NCBI GenBank assembly: GCA_947379755.1
Contig: CANCOC010000005.1
Location: 1-64,000, forward strand
Source: Alcaligenaceae bacterium
GTDB lineage: Bacteria; Pseudomonadota; Gammaproteobacteria; Burkholderiales; Burkholderiaceae_B
Direction of reading: 5' to 3'
DNA: 64,000 nt
Below, in pieces: positions 1-9,009 of the stretch (position 1 is the stretch's first letter; each line of letters begins with the position of its first letter). Under the pieces are notes generated by a model that saw only the letters and a list, made by a program, of their open reading frames with translations, had not been told where the DNA came from and did no database searches. A program made the translations under genes and the position numbers.

Positions 1-599
1 CCAACAATTTTGATTTCTTTGATCTTGGCAACTGAGCCTTCGAATACATCAAAACTGATACCTACGCGATTGCGTGGCAGAGGTGTGACCGTAGCCGTGA
101 TGTCGGTTGCGTACTTGCCTTTTCCGAGATATTGCTGCTTGAGCTCAAACTCAGCCTGTTCAAGCATAGACTGGTCAAAAATGCGCCCCTCGCCAAAACC
201 GACCTGTTTGAGCGAATCGATGATTGTCTTGGGCTCGAATTCGCGCATGCCGGTGAAGGACACTGAAGCAATGGTGGCACGCTCCTGAACAATCACGGCA
301 ACCACACGGTTGGAGGTATCAATTCGTACGTCGTTAAACAAGCCTGTTGCGTACAGGCGCCTGACCGACTCGGTGGCGAGTTCGTCAGTAAATTTATCAC
401 CAACTTTAAATGGTAACTGAGCAAAGATCGTACCAGGCTCAGTACGCTGGATCCCATCAACCCGTATATCGCTGACCACAAAAGGCGTGAACGCCTGAGA
501 TGTCAGTGGTATCAAAAATAACGTTGCGAGAACGATATTGCGAGCAATACCAGAGATGCCGTTGAGACATCGGGCGCAAAAAAAGTTCCAGCTGAACAT
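1..599 (-). CDS. bamA: Outer membrane protein assembly factor BamA (N-terminal part)
   Basis: The frame is open from an ATG at 599 to the window edge, so about the first 199 residues are present and the beta-barrel lies outside. The N-terminus has a signal peptide ending TSQA, followed by POTRA-type sequence (VSDIRVDGIQRTEPGTIF, then RLYATGLFNDVRI and an ERATIASVSFTG segment), which is diagnostic for BamA. BamA is the central pore-like subunit of the BAM complex that folds beta-barrel proteins into the outer membrane. An AAGGA Shine-Dalgarno lies nine bases before the ATG. It follows rseP on the same strand after a 63-base gap, the usual betaproteobacterial order. Confidence 0.93.
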   Translation of the reverse strand, partial: MFSWNFFCARCLNGISGIARNIVLATLFLIPLTSQAFTPFVVSDIRVDGIQRTEPGTIFAQLPFKVGDKFTDELATESVRRLYATGLFNDVRIDTSNRVVAVIVQERATIASVSFTGMREFEPKTIIDSLKQVGFGEGRIFDQSMLEQAEFELKQQYLGKGKYATDITATVTPLPRNRVGISFDVFEGSVAKIKEIKIV

Positions 600-662
600 C
601 CTAGATGATCCTTGAGACACGGGGTAAAAAGGGAATAACAGTGATTTTAAAACAGATCTGCA

Positions 663-1991
663 TTAGGTAAAAATACGCATCAAATCATTGAACAGCGCCA
701 ACATCATCAAACTTGCCAACACACCAAAACCTGCGCGCTGCCCAATTTCAACCCATTTGGCCGGAGGCGGACTACCGCGAACAATTTCAACGAGATAGTA
801 CAGCAGATGGCCGCCGTCGAGCATCGGGATTGGCAGTAAATTCAAAACACCAAGGCTCACACTCACTAATGCAAGGAATGCTATGTACGCTGACCAACCA
901 ATTCTTGCAGACTGTCCCGCATAGTCCGCAATCGTGACAGGCCCACTGATGTTCTTCCAGGAAACCTCACCAATCAGCATCCTTCCCATCATGCGCAACG
1001 AAAACCACGCGGTGTCAAAGGTACGGACCACGCCCTTCGTGACACTATCAACCGGGCCATAACTGACCTCAACCATCGGCACATCGCCTCCAAGCTGCAC
1101 CCCTACCCGGCCGACGATTGCTCCGGAATCCAGGGTAAATGCGGCGGGTACGAGCGAGAGATCGATGACTTGGCCCGCACGCTCAACCTGAACAAGCAAG
1201 GTCTTGTCTGCATGCTGCTGAATAGTCGAAATCACTAATCCTATATCCGGATTAATTAAATCACCGACCCTGGTAATCACGTCGCCCTGCAACATTCCAG
1301 CCTGTTCAGCGACAGAGCCGGCAACAATCGACCCGACTCTCGGCGTTGCACCGCCAAGCGTCAAACCTGCCATGCGCAGCGGGTCTTCTTTTGAGGGATC
1401 TGGCACAACAGGGAACTCAATCGTCCGGGTAAAACTGCGTCCGCCATGCTCCAGACTGAGCTCGACCGGGCCACCTTCTGAGGCCTGCTGCAACAACTCC
1501 CAGCGCACCTGGCTCCATGATTGAACAGCCTGCTGATTCACACTTGTAATCCGGTCACCTGCCTCAATGCCTGACTTTGCTGCAGCACTCTGAGCAGGAG
1601 GCGTGCCCAGAATAGGAGCAGGCTCTTGTGTGCCAATGAAGTTCAGCAGTGCATAAAAGAATACGGCAAGCAGAAGATTAAAGACCGGACCCGCTGCAAC
1701 AATAGCGATTCTGCGACCGACCGATTGAGCCTGGAAGCTTTCAGCAGATAAATGCTTGCCAGCAACGGATTCATTTTCGTCAAGCATTTTGACGTAACCA
1801 CCGAGCGGGATTGCTGACAAAGCCCATTCAGTCCCGTGACGATCGACCCTTTTGATCAATACACGGCCAAATCCGATGGAAAAACGAAGAATACGCACCC
1901 CGCAGATGCGCGCAACCCAGTAATGACCTAACTCATGAAAGGTAATGAGTATGCCAAGTGCGACAAAAAAGGCAATTAAAGTAAAAAGCAT
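663..1991 (-). CDS. rseP: RIP metalloprotease RseP (site-2 protease)
   Basis: This inner-membrane zinc protease performs the second, intramembrane cut of anti-sigma factors such as RseA, releasing sigma-E during envelope stress, and also clears remnant signal peptides. The 442-residue length matches the family. The zinc motif HELGH is at residues 19-23 in the first membrane helix, and the third zinc ligand is in the LDGG motif at D392 near the C-terminus. Two PDZ domains lie between them (about 120-200 and 215-290). It sits between dxr and bamA, 23 bases after dxr, as in relatives, fitting a shared envelope operon. Confidence 0.96.
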   Translation of the reverse strand: MLFTLIAFFVALGILITFHELGHYWVARICGVRILRFSIGFGRVLIKRVDRHGTEWALSAIPLGGYVKMLDENESVAGKHLSAESFQAQSVGRRIAIVAAGPVFNLLLAVFFYALLNFIGTQEPAPILGTPPAQSAAAKSGIEAGDRITSVNQQAVQSWSQVRWELLQQASEGGPVELSLEHGGRSFTRTIEFPVVPDPSKEDPLRMAGLTLGGATPRVGSIVAGSVAEQAGMLQGDVITRVGDLINPDIGLVISTIQQHADKTLLVQVERAGQVIDLSLVPAAFTLDSGAIVGRVGVQLGGDVPMVEVSYGPVDSVTKGVVRTFDTAWFSLRMMGRMLIGEVSWKNISGPVTIADYAGQSARIGWSAYIAFLALVSVSLGVLNLLPIPMLDGGHLLYYLVEIVRGSPPPAKWVEIGQRAGFGVLASLMMLALFNDLMRIFT

Positions 1992-2014
1992 GCGTCAGAC
2001 ACTCGATGAATTCT

Positions 2015-3226
2015 TCAGGATGACTGCGAAATGAGTCGGGAGCTGGCTGCGTGATCTCTCGCCATCTGATCGAGGGCAAGCACATCATCCAAGCAATTAA
2101 ATGCGGCGCTGGGCAGACCAGTCTGCCAATCCAGGGTTGCTTCGATCATGCACGCAATATTTGTATAAGACAAGCGGCGTTCAAGAAAAGCGGCGACAGC
2201 AATTTCGTTGGCAGCATTCAGGGCAATACATGCGCCCTGCCCGGCGTTAAGCGCCTGAAAAGACAGACGCAAGCAGGGAAACTGCTCCATATCTGGAGCG
2301 GAGAAGTCCAGTCTGCCTGCAAGTGCCAGATCCAGCAAACCGACACCAGAGGCAATACGATCAGGAAAACCCAGTCCGTAAGCAATGGGTGTGCGCATAT
2401 CTGGCTGACCAAGTTGGGCCAGAACGGAGCCGTCCTCATATTCAACCATGGAATGCACAACACTCTGAGGATGAATCACCACACTAATACGATCTGCGGG
2501 CATCGCAAACAGCCAGTGTGCCTCAATGACTTCAAGTCCCTTATTGAGCATGGTTGCAGAATCAACAGAGATTTTTCTGCCCATGCTCCAGTTCGGGTGC
2601 GCGCAGGCCTGCTCCGGAGTCACATCATGCAAATCACCCCACTGACGGGTCCTGAAAGGGCCACCCGAAGCCGTCAGAATCAGGCGCCTGACACCAGGAG
2701 TTGGCCCTGAAGGGGCGCTGGCTCGACCATCGTGGGGCAAACACTGAAAAATTGCATTGTGCTCACTGTCAATCGGCAGCAGCTCAGCGCCATGCTCTCG
2801 CACAGCTGCCATAAATAATGATCCGGCGGCAACAAGTGCTTCTTTATTTGCGAGCAAGACACGTTTGCCGGCCGATGCCGCTGCAAGCGCTGCAGGCAGT
2901 CCGGCTGCACCCACAATAGCCGCCATGACAATCTGGCAATCCGGACCAGCGGCAGTCTCTGCAAGCGCCTGTGTTCCAACTCGGATTTCAGGACATGGTT
3001 GGGCATGCACCCAGAGTTTGCGAAAAAGCGTCGCCGCAACATCTGTCGGCACAACCACGACAGCAGCCCCGCAAGCCCATGCCTGTTGGGCAAGCAGATC
3101 AATCCTGCTGAATGCAGAGAGCGCGTATACAGCAAATCGGTCCGGGTGACGCGCAATGACATCCAGCGTATTTTGACCAATCGAGCCTGTCGATCCAAGA
3201 ATCGTGACCCGGGCAATCTTCACCAT
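2015..3226 (-). CDS. dxr: 1-deoxy-D-xylulose 5-phosphate reductoisomerase
   Basis: The enzyme converts 1-deoxyxylulose 5-phosphate to 2-C-methylerythritol 4-phosphate with NADPH, the committed step of the non-mevalonate isoprenoid pathway in the cytoplasm. The 403-residue product has the NADPH-binding GSTGSIG at 11-17, metal ligands D153 and E155 in the [10 protein letters not shown] motif, E232 in [13 protein letters not shown], and the conserved [12 protein letters not shown] segment. The ATG overlaps the end of cdsA by seven bases, indicating translational coupling. The neighbour uppS consumes the isoprenoid product. Confidence 0.97.
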   Translation of the reverse strand: MVKIARVTILGSTGSIGQNTLDVIARHPDRFAVYALSAFSRIDLLAQQAWACGAAVVVVPTDVAATLFRKLWVHAQPCPEIRVGTQALAETAAGPDCQIVMAAIVGAAGLPAALAAASAGKRVLLANKEALVAAGSLFMAAVREHGAELLPIDSEHNAIFQCLPHDGRASAPSGPTPGVRRLILTASGGPFRTRQWGDLHDVTPEQACAHPNWSMGRKISVDSATMLNKGLEVIEAHWLFAMPADRISVVIHPQSVVHSMVEYEDGSVLAQLGQPDMRTPIAYGLGFPDRIASGVGLLDLALAGRLDFSAPDMEQFPCLRLSFQALNAGQGACIALNAANEIAVAAFLERRLSYTNIACMIEATLDWQTGLPSAAFNCLDDVLALDQMARDHAASSRLISQSS

Positions 3227-4065
3227 GTCAGGTATTCCGTCAAAACATACGCAACCGGGATCACCGCAACAACAGCATCGATCCTGTCATACACGCCACC
3301 ATGTCCGGGCAACAAACCGCTGGAATCTTTTACGCCCGCACGGCGCTTGAGGAGTGACTCAAACAAATCACCCATGATGGATAAGGAGCCAAGCAATACC
3401 GCGCAGACTGCAGCACCCAGCCAAGACCATCGTGCGACCAGAGAGGCGCCAAAACTGTCAGACCAGAAATACGCTGAAGCCAATACCCAGAGGATGACGC
3501 CGATAATACCCGCAGCCGCACCTTCGATTGTTTTGCCAGGACTGATGGAAGGTGCGAGCTTATGTCGACCAAATGATTTGCCCGCAAAGTACGCGCCAAT
3601 ATCAGCAGTCCAGATCAGGATCAGCAATGTCAGCACATAAAACGGACCGTGCTGAAGAAACAAGACAGCAAGCGCCGCCCACGTTGCAAATAAAGTAATC
3701 GGCGCAAATACAGTCCAGCCTGCGTGTGCGGCAGGTGATTGAGCATCGCCACGCAGGACAGCTGGCACGGCACAGAAAATCCAGACTGCCGCGCTCACGC
3801 TGCAGCTCAAGTTGAGCCAGAACAAGTGTGGCCAGCCAGAGCCAAGCCATTGCTCGGCCTGAAGCATCGTTACCGCGAACAATCCGACACCAAGCAGTAC
3901 TGCAAACGTACTGGCTTGAGGACGTGTCAGCTTTGCCCACTCCCATCCTGCACAGCCGCAGGCAATGCCAATAAAAATTAAAAAGGGCCAGGGCGTGTGC
4001 ACAGCAACAGTAGCGGCCAATATTGCTAACAAAACGACAGCGGTCAGAACACGTTGTCTGAGCAT
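3220..4065 (-). CDS. cdsA: Phosphatidate cytidylyltransferase
   Basis: CdsA makes CDP-diacylglycerol from phosphatidic acid and CTP, the branch point of membrane phospholipid synthesis. The 281-residue protein is almost wholly hydrophobic, with about eight membrane segments, and carries the C-terminal family signature [20 protein letters not shown] followed by GVYDRID. It starts five bases after the uppS stop and overlaps dxr by seven bases, so uppS-cdsA-dxr-rseP-bamA is read as one tightly packed transcription unit. Confidence 0.96.
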   Translation of the reverse strand: MLRQRVLTAVVLLAILAATVAVHTPWPFLIFIGIACGCAGWEWAKLTRPQASTFAVLLGVGLFAVTMLQAEQWLGSGWPHLFWLNLSCSVSAAVWIFCAVPAVLRGDAQSPAAHAGWTVFAPITLFATWAALAVLFLQHGPFYVLTLLILIWTADIGAYFAGKSFGRHKLAPSISPGKTIEGAAAGIIGVILWVLASAYFWSDSFGASLVARWSWLGAAVCAVLLGSLSIMGDLFESLLKRRAGVKDSSGLLPGHGGVYDRIDAVVAVIPVAYVLTEYLTW

Positions 4066-4070
4066 GTCAG

Positions 4071-4838
4071 TTAACTCGCACTTTTAGCGTGCAACTGTGC
4101 ACTGGTACGACCGAATCTGCGTTCGCGCACACGGTACCACTCGAATGCCTGCAGCAATTCCGCCTCGCCAAAGTCAGGCCAATAACAATCTGTAAAGTAC
4201 AACTCGGAATAGGCCATTTGCCAAATCAGAAAATTAGAAATTCTCTGTTCGCCACCCGTTCGGATAAACAGGTCAGGCTCTGGTGCCCAGGACATGGACA
4301 AGTATTTTTCGAGCTGAGATTCGTCGATGGACAAAGGATTAGCAGCCAGCTCAGGTTCGGCAATCAGCATCTTGCGTGTCGCCTGCAAAATATCCCAGCG
4401 ACCACCGTAATTGGCAGCAATGGTCAGGTGAAGCTTGTCATTGTGTGCAGTCTGAGCTTGCGCCTGCAGGATCAGCTCCTGAAGTCGCGGTTCAAAGGCA
4501 GACAAGTCACCTACCACATGCATGCGCACGCCCTGATCCTCCAAGCGTGCGACCTCTCTTTCGAGTGCCTGCACAAACAGGCGCATCAGCAAGGTCACCT
4601 CTTCGGCGGGACGGCGCCAGTTTTCAGAGCTGAAGGCAAATAGTGTTAAATGCCGAACGCCTAGCCGGCCACAGGTTTCTACGGCACGTCTGACAGATTG
4701 CACGCCTTTGGCGTGGCCCGCAGTTCTTGGCAACAGACGTTTTGAAGCCCAACGACCATTACCATCCATGATAATGGCGACGTGTTGAGGGATCGCAGAG
4801 GTGACAGGTACTTCGCGTGTCGAACTAATAATGGTCAT
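4071..4838 (-). CDS. uppS: Di-trans,poly-cis-undecaprenyl-diphosphate synthase
   Basis: UppS adds isopentenyl units in cis to farnesyl diphosphate to make the C55 carrier lipid for peptidoglycan and O-antigen. The 255-residue protein has the catalytic [13 protein letters not shown] motif with D25, the [11 protein letters not shown] segment and the C-terminal [20 protein letters not shown] motif. It lies 14 bases after frr and directly before cdsA. No strong Shine-Dalgarno precedes the ATG, suggesting coupling to frr translation. Confidence 0.96.
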   Translation of the reverse strand: MTIISSTREVPVTSAIPQHVAIIMDGNGRWASKRLLPRTAGHAKGVQSVRRAVETCGRLGVRHLTLFAFSSENWRRPAEEVTLLMRLFVQALEREVARLEDQGVRMHVVGDLSAFEPRLQELILQAQAQTAHNDKLHLTIAANYGGRWDILQATRKMLIAEPELAANPLSIDESQLEKYLSMSWAPEPDLFIRTGGEQRISNFLIWQMAYSELYFTDCYWPDFGEAELLQAFEWYRVRERRFGRTSAQLHAKSAS

Positions 4839-4852
4839 ATGGGTTTGACGAG

Positions 4853-5413
4853 TTAAACCGTCATGATCTCAGCTTCTTTCTGAGTGACCATATTGTCGAT
4901 GTCGACAATGCAGCGATCGGTCAGTTTTTGAACAATATCCTGAGCACGGCGTTCATCATCCTCTGAAATCTCTTTGTCTTTGACCAGACGTTTAAAGGCT
5001 TCATTGGCATCGCGGCGCAAATTACGGACGGCAATTTTAGCGTCCTCGCCTTCGGACTTGACGACTTTATTGAGGTCGCGTCGACGCTCTTCGGTCAAAG
5101 CAGGCATCGGGACACGAATACTGTCACCCATGCCAACTGGATTCAAACCCAGATCGGAATCACGAATGGCTTTCTCAACTGTTGAGCCAAGGTTTTTTTC
5201 CCAGACCTGAACGCTTAATGTACGGGCATCCATGAGGGTAACGTTCGCAACCTGACTCAAAGGCACAGGCGAACCGTAGTACTCAACCTGAATATGATCA
5301 AGAATCCCGGTACTTGCGCGACCTGTACGAATCTTGGCCAGATTTGATCGAAGTGTTTCGATCGACTTTGCCATACGTGCTTCAGCCGAACTTTTTATGT
5401 CAGCAATACTCAT
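4853..5413 (-). CDS. frr: Ribosome recycling factor
   Basis: RRF, together with EF-G, splits post-termination ribosomes. The 186-residue length and the conserved stretches LRTGRAS-like ([21 protein letters not shown]), [16 protein letters not shown] and RNLRRDANE match the family along its full length. AAAGGA lies before the ATG at good spacing. It is ten bases downstream of pyrH, part of the common rpsB-tsf-pyrH-frr order. Confidence 0.97.
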   Translation of the reverse strand: MSIADIKSSAEARMAKSIETLRSNLAKIRTGRASTGILDHIQVEYYGSPVPLSQVANVTLMDARTLSVQVWEKNLGSTVEKAIRDSDLGLNPVGMGDSIRVPMPALTEERRRDLNKVVKSEGEDAKIAVRNLRRDANEAFKRLVKDKEISEDDERRAQDIVQKLTDRCIVDIDNMVTQKEAEIMTV

Positions 5414-5423
5414 TTAGATTCCT

Positions 5424-6140
5424 TTATACGTGAACCAGTGTGCCTTCGTCATCCCCGCTTACAGCGCGGCGCAGTGCACCAGGCTTGTTAATTGAGAAGA
5501 CTTTAATAGGCAGCTTCTGGTCGCGACACAACGCAAACGCTGTTGCATCCATAATTTCGAGGCGTTTCATGATCGCCTCATCAAAGCTGATCCGTGTGTA
5601 ACGGGTTGCCAACGGATCCTTATTGGGATCAGCGCTGTAGATACCATCCACTTTGGTCGCCTTCAACACAATCTCTGCGCCGATTTCTGCTCCACGCAAA
5701 GCAGCGGCAGTATCGGTCGTAAAGAATGGATTACCTGTACCAGCGGCAAAAATGACAACCTTGCCCTCTTCGAGGTAGCGTAACGCTTTCGGGCGGATAT
5801 AAGGTTCGACGACTTGTTCAATGTTCAGTGCTGACTGCACGCGGGCATCCACACCGCGATGCTTAAGAGCATCTTGCAGAGCAAGGGCATTCATGACCGT
5901 AGCCATCATGCCCATATAGTCTGCCGTAGCACGATCCATTCCCTGCGCACCAGGTGCAACGCCGCGGAAAATATTGCCTCCGCCGATCACAATTGCGAGC
6001 TGAACGCCCATTGCTGCGACTTCAGCGACTTCATCTGTCATGCGCATAATGGTTGCGCGATTGATGCCAAAAGCATCATCGCCCATTAATGCTTCACCAG
6101 AAAGTTTGAGGAGTACTCTTTTATGCATTCTGCTGGTCAT
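5424..6140 (-). CDS. pyrH: Uridylate kinase (UMP kinase)
   Basis: PyrH phosphorylates UMP to UDP; it is a hexameric amino-acid-kinase-fold enzyme activated by GTP and inhibited by UTP. The sequence shows [14 protein letters not shown] near the N-terminus, the [10 protein letters not shown] phosphate loop, and the [11 protein letters not shown] and [11 protein letters not shown] segments. I place the start at the ATG giving MTSRMHKR (238 residues). The frame extends two codons upstream to a TTG, and a later ATG (MHKR) is also possible; GGAT lies nine bases before the chosen start. Confidence 0.95.
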   Translation of the reverse strand: MTSRMHKRVLLKLSGEALMGDDAFGINRATIMRMTDEVAEVAAMGVQLAIVIGGGNIFRGVAPGAQGMDRATADYMGMMATVMNALALQDALKHRGVDARVQSALNIEQVVEPYIRPKALRYLEEGKVVIFAAGTGNPFFTTDTAAALRGAEIGAEIVLKATKVDGIYSADPNKDPLATRYTRISFDEAIMKRLEIMDATAFALCRDQKLPIKVFSINKPGALRRAVSGDDEGTLVHV

Positions 6141-6192
6141 GGGCAATCATCCAGATGGTTAAAAACATACAAAAAGTGTAGTTGATATTCCT

Positions 6193-6219
6193 CTGGGCGG
6201 GCTTGATGGCACCGCCCAG
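6193..6219 (-). promoter_or_regulatory. Stem-loop between tsf and pyrH
   Basis: An eight-base-pair perfect stem (CTGGGCGG at 6193-6200 with CCGCCCAG at 6212-6219, 11-base loop) fills the short gap between tsf and pyrH. On the transcribed minus strand no T-run follows it, so it is more likely an RNA-processing or stability element than a complete terminator. Confidence 0.45.
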
Positions 6220-6232
6220 TTTTCTGAAATAA

Positions 6233-7111
6233 TTATGCCTGACCTGCAGCGGCTGCAGCAACTTCAGCAGCAAAGTCGCTGGTCTTCTTTTCAATTCCTT
6301 CACCGACAACAAAAAGTGCAAAGCCAGACACTGCAGCGCTTTTCTCTTTGAGCATCTGTGCAATCGTTTGCTTGTCGTTTTTGACAAAAGGCTGTGAAAG
6401 CAGAGCAACTTCTTTGAGGAACTTAACAACAGTGCCTTCGACCATTTTTTCAACAATTTCAGGTGACTTACCTGACTCTGCAGCTTTCAGGCGGGCAACT
6501 GAGCGCTCAGCTTCCTTGTCTGCTTCAGAGACGCCTGACTCGTCAAGTGCACGTGGCTTAGTGGCTGCAATATGCATGGCCAGATCCTTGCCGATCTCAT
6601 CCGCACCGGAGTAATCCACAATCACGCCAATTTTGCCGCTGTGAACGTAGCTCGAGAGCTTGTTGGCGGTGTTGAAACGCTGAAAACGGCGGATTGCAAT
6701 GTTTTCACCAATTTTACCGACGAGAGCCAGACGTGTGACTTCTACCGTCGCATCACCCATCTGTGCCGCTGACAGTGCAGCCACATCCGCTACATCAGTA
6801 GTCGCTACGAGTTTAGCCAGATTATTGACGAAGCCGACAAAATCGTCGTTCTTGGCAACAAAGTCTGTCTCACAATTAATTTCAATGACCGCACCTTGTT
6901 TTGCATCAGGTGAAATGTACAGGCCAATCAGGCCCTCAGCGGTCACACGACCGGCGGCCTTGCTTGCTTTGCTGCCGAGTTTGACACGCAGAATTTCTTC
7001 GGCACGTGTCATATCGCCTTCGGCTTCTGTCAGTGCTTTTTTGCACTCCATCATGGGCGCATCAGTTTTTTCGCGCAGTTCTTTAACCATCGCAGCGGTA
7101 ATAACAGCCAT
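6233..7111 (-). CDS. tsf: Elongation factor Ts
   Basis: EF-Ts is the nucleotide exchange factor that regenerates EF-Tu-GTP. The protein has the N-terminal UBA-like domain ([19 protein letters not shown]), the core TDFVAKND motif, and the usual C-terminal domain; 292 residues from the chosen start. The ATG at 7111 ([12 protein letters not shown]) has GGAG five bases upstream. A longer in-frame start nine codons upstream lacks this site. It follows rpsB, the near-universal partner, after an attenuator-like gap. Confidence 0.97.
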   Translation of the reverse strand: MAVITAAMVKELREKTDAPMMECKKALTEAEGDMTRAEEILRVKLGSKASKAAGRVTAEGLIGLYISPDAKQGAVIEINCETDFVAKNDDFVGFVNNLAKLVATTDVADVAALSAAQMGDATVEVTRLALVGKIGENIAIRRFQRFNTANKLSSYVHSGKIGVIVDYSGADEIGKDLAMHIAATKPRALDESGVSEADKEAERSVARLKAAESGKSPEIVEKMVEGTVVKFLKEVALLSQPFVKNDKQTIAQMLKEKSAAVSGFALFVVGEGIEKKTSDFAAEVAAAAAGQA

Positions 7112-7137
7112 GTTTGCTCCAGAATAAATATGAATCA

Positions 7138-7194
7138 CCCCGAAACATGTTCGGGGCGACAGGTCTAAAAGATACCCGCGATCCTGCAGCGGGT
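7138..7194 (-). terminator. Attenuator-like hairpins between rpsB and tsf
   Basis: Two stem-loops occupy the rpsB-tsf gap. The first in transcription order pairs ACCCGC with GCGGGT (7174-7179 and 7189-7194) and is followed on the minus strand by CTTTT (7167-7171), a partial intrinsic terminator. The second pairs CCCCGAA with TTCGGGG (7138-7144 and 7150-7156). Such an element can let excess rpsB transcripts end before tsf. Confidence 0.55.
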
Positions 7195-7205
7195 GATATC
7201 AGGAC

Positions 7206-7952
7206 TTAAGCTTGCTCTTGGTCGACTTCTACGAATTCCTCACCCTGGGTGATTTCTTCGACCAGACCATTCAGGCTCTGAGCACGTCCTTCGAGTACGG
7301 CATCTGCCATACCTGTTGCGTACAAGGCGATCGCCTTAGCGGAGTCATCGTTACCAGGAATGATGTAGTCAACGCCATCTGGGGAGTGATTGGTATCAAC
7401 AATCGCAACAACAGGAATGCCAAGCGCACGGGCTTCAGCAACAGCAATCTTGTGATAGCCGACGTCGATCATGAAAATTGCACTTGGCAAACCGTTCATG
7501 TCCTTGATGCCGCCGATCGACTTGTTCAATTTGTCGAGTTCGCGCTGGAACATCAGGCCTTCTTTCTTGGTCATGCGCTCAGTACCGCCTTCGGCGATCA
7601 TTGTTTCCATATCTTTCAGACGCTTGATGGAAGCTTTGACTGTCTTGAAGTTGGTGAGCATACCGCCGAGCCAACGACTGTCAACGAAAGGCATCCCTGC
7701 ACGGGTAGCTTCTGAAGCGATCATTTCACGCGCAGCGCGCTTGGTACCCACAAACAGGACATTGCCACCTTTGGCAGATACTTGCTTGACGAATTTGGTA
7801 GCGGTCTGGTACAGATCAACCGTCTTTTCGAGGTTGATGATATGAATTTTGTTGCGATGGCCAAAAATATAAGGGGCCATCTTTGGGTTCCAGTAACGGG
7901 TCTGGTGACCAAAGTGCACGCCCGCTTCCAACATATCACGCATTAAAGACAT
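7206..7952 (-). CDS. rpsB: 30S ribosomal protein S2
   Basis: The 248-residue protein matches S2 throughout: [22 protein letters not shown] at the N-terminus (with the HFGHQ motif), [31 protein letters not shown], and [16 protein letters not shown]2 bridges the head and body of the small subunit. GGAG precedes the ATG by nine bases. It heads the rpsB-tsf-pyrH-frr-uppS series and has a structured 200-base leader upstream (see separate entry). Confidence 0.98.
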   Translation of the reverse strand: MSLMRDMLEAGVHFGHQTRYWNPKMAPYIFGHRNKIHIINLEKTVDLYQTATKFVKQVSAKGGNVLFVGTKRAAREMIASEATRAGMPFVDSRWLGGMLTNFKTVKASIKRLKDMETMIAEGGTERMTKKEGLMFQRELDKLNKSIGGIKDMNGLPSAIFMIDVGYHKIAVAEARALGIPVVAIVDTNHSPDGVDYIIPGNDDSAKAIALYATGMADAVLEGRAQSLNGLVEEITQGEEFVEVDQEQA

Positions 7953-8164
7953 TTTTATAGCTCCGAGGGTTGGGTCTTGTATTGCGCCTGCACCGCTTTT
8001 GAATCAAAAATGGCACCCTGGTGGCACAACACGCGATTTGAAAGCTCTCCTGCCCGGTGAGCAGAATGAACTTCCGTATAGGAAATACCTATTTGGCATC
8101 CCCTACGTACCTGGAATACGTGTGGACACTTTAGGGATATCCACACTGCGTAAAACCAGGTAAG
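7953..8164 (-). promoter_or_regulatory. Structured rpsB 5' leader (candidate S2 autoregulation element)
   Basis: The leader, read on the minus strand, starts with a two-tier hairpin: an outer stem of CCAGGT at 8156-8161 with ACCTGG at 8109-8114, and an inner stem of TCCACAC at 8140-8146 with GTGTGGA at 8120-8126. A further stem pairs CTGC with GCAG (8050-8064) nearer the gene. Long leaders through which S2 represses its own synthesis are known in gammaproteobacteria; that this one acts likewise is inference. Confidence 0.5.
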
Positions 8165-8166
8165 CC

Positions 8167-8200
8167 TATAATTCTACTATCTTTCACCACTATTGAACAA
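8167..8200. promoter_or_regulatory. Overlapping divergent promoters for rpsB and map
   Basis: On the minus strand TTGTTC (8195-8200) and TAGAAT (8171-8176), 18 bases apart, fit a sigma-70 promoter for rpsB. On the plus strand a perfect TATAAT (8167-8172) lies 34 bases before the map ATG, with only a weak -35 region. The two -10 boxes overlap, so the two transcription units may compete for RNA polymerase. Confidence 0.5.
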
Positions 8201-8206
8201 GTCACC

Positions 8207-9007
8207 ATGGGTTTAGTTACAAACGCTGCCGATTTAGACCGTATGCGGGCCGCATGCAAGGATGCCGCCAAAATCCTTGATTACATTACTCCATTCGTTA
8301 AACCGGGCGTAACAACGGGTGCGCTGGACAAGCTTGTGCTTGAATATCTGACGGATGAACTCAAAGTCAAATCGGCGACCGTTGGCTACGCCCCACCTGG
8401 CTACACGCCATTTCCTGGCGCCATCTGCACCTCGGTCAATCACCAGATCTGCCACGGCATCCCGGGCGACCGCGTGCTCAAGAATACCGACATCATGAAT
8501 ATTGATGTCACCATCATCAAGGACGGCTGGTTCGGTGACACCAGCCGGATGTACTACGTGGGTGAACCTTCCATTCTGGCCCGCAGACTGACAGACATTA
8601 CCTTTGAATGCATGTGGCTGGGCATTGCGCAGGTTAAACCCGGCAATACGCTGGGCGATATTGGCAGCGTGATCCAGAAGCACGCTGAATCAAGTGGTTT
8701 TTCTGTGGTGCGCGAATATTGTGGGCACGGGATTGGACAGCGCTTTCACCAGGATCCTCAGGTTTTGCACTACGGCAAAGCTAAAACTGGTGAAATTCTA
8801 GAGCCTGGCCTGATTTTTACAATTGAACCGATGATCAATTCCGGACGACGTGAAATTCGCCAGCTCGCAGATGGCTGGACGGTCGTCACACGCGACCACA
8901 GTCTCTCCGCGCAGTGGGAGCACTCTATTCTTGTGACAGATACAGGATATGAAGTGTTGACCGTTTCTGAAGGTATGCCACCTCCTCCAGCATTCATTAC
9001 TGCCTGA
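8207..9007 (+). CDS. map: Type I methionine aminopeptidase
   Basis: MetAP removes the initiator methionine from nascent proteins. The 266-residue enzyme has all expected active-site residues: H83 in CHGIPG, metal ligands D100 and D111, H174 in EYCGHGIGQ, E207 in IFTIEPM and E238 in QWEHSI. The start lacks a clear Shine-Dalgarno; a TATAAT box lies 34 bases upstream, so the leader is short. It is divergent from rpsB and ends two bases before glnD. Confidence 0.97.
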   Translation: MGLVTNAADLDRMRAACKDAAKILDYITPFVKPGVTTGALDKLVLEYLTDELKVKSATVGYAPPGYTPFPGAICTSVNHQICHGIPGDRVLKNTDIMNIDVTIIKDGWFGDTSRMYYVGEPSILARRLTDITFECMWLGIAQVKPGNTLGDIGSVIQKHAESSGFSVVREYCGHGIGQRFHQDPQVLHYGKAKTGEILEPGLIFTIEPMINSGRREIRQLADGWTVVTRDHSLSAQWEHSILVTDTGYEVLTVSEGMPPPPAFITA

Positions 9008-9009
9008 TC

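Noticed and set aside
2051-2710. 219-codon plus-strand frame inside dxr
   Set aside because: It lies wholly antisense to a strongly conserved dxr and its translation shows no domain, signal or ribosome binding site.
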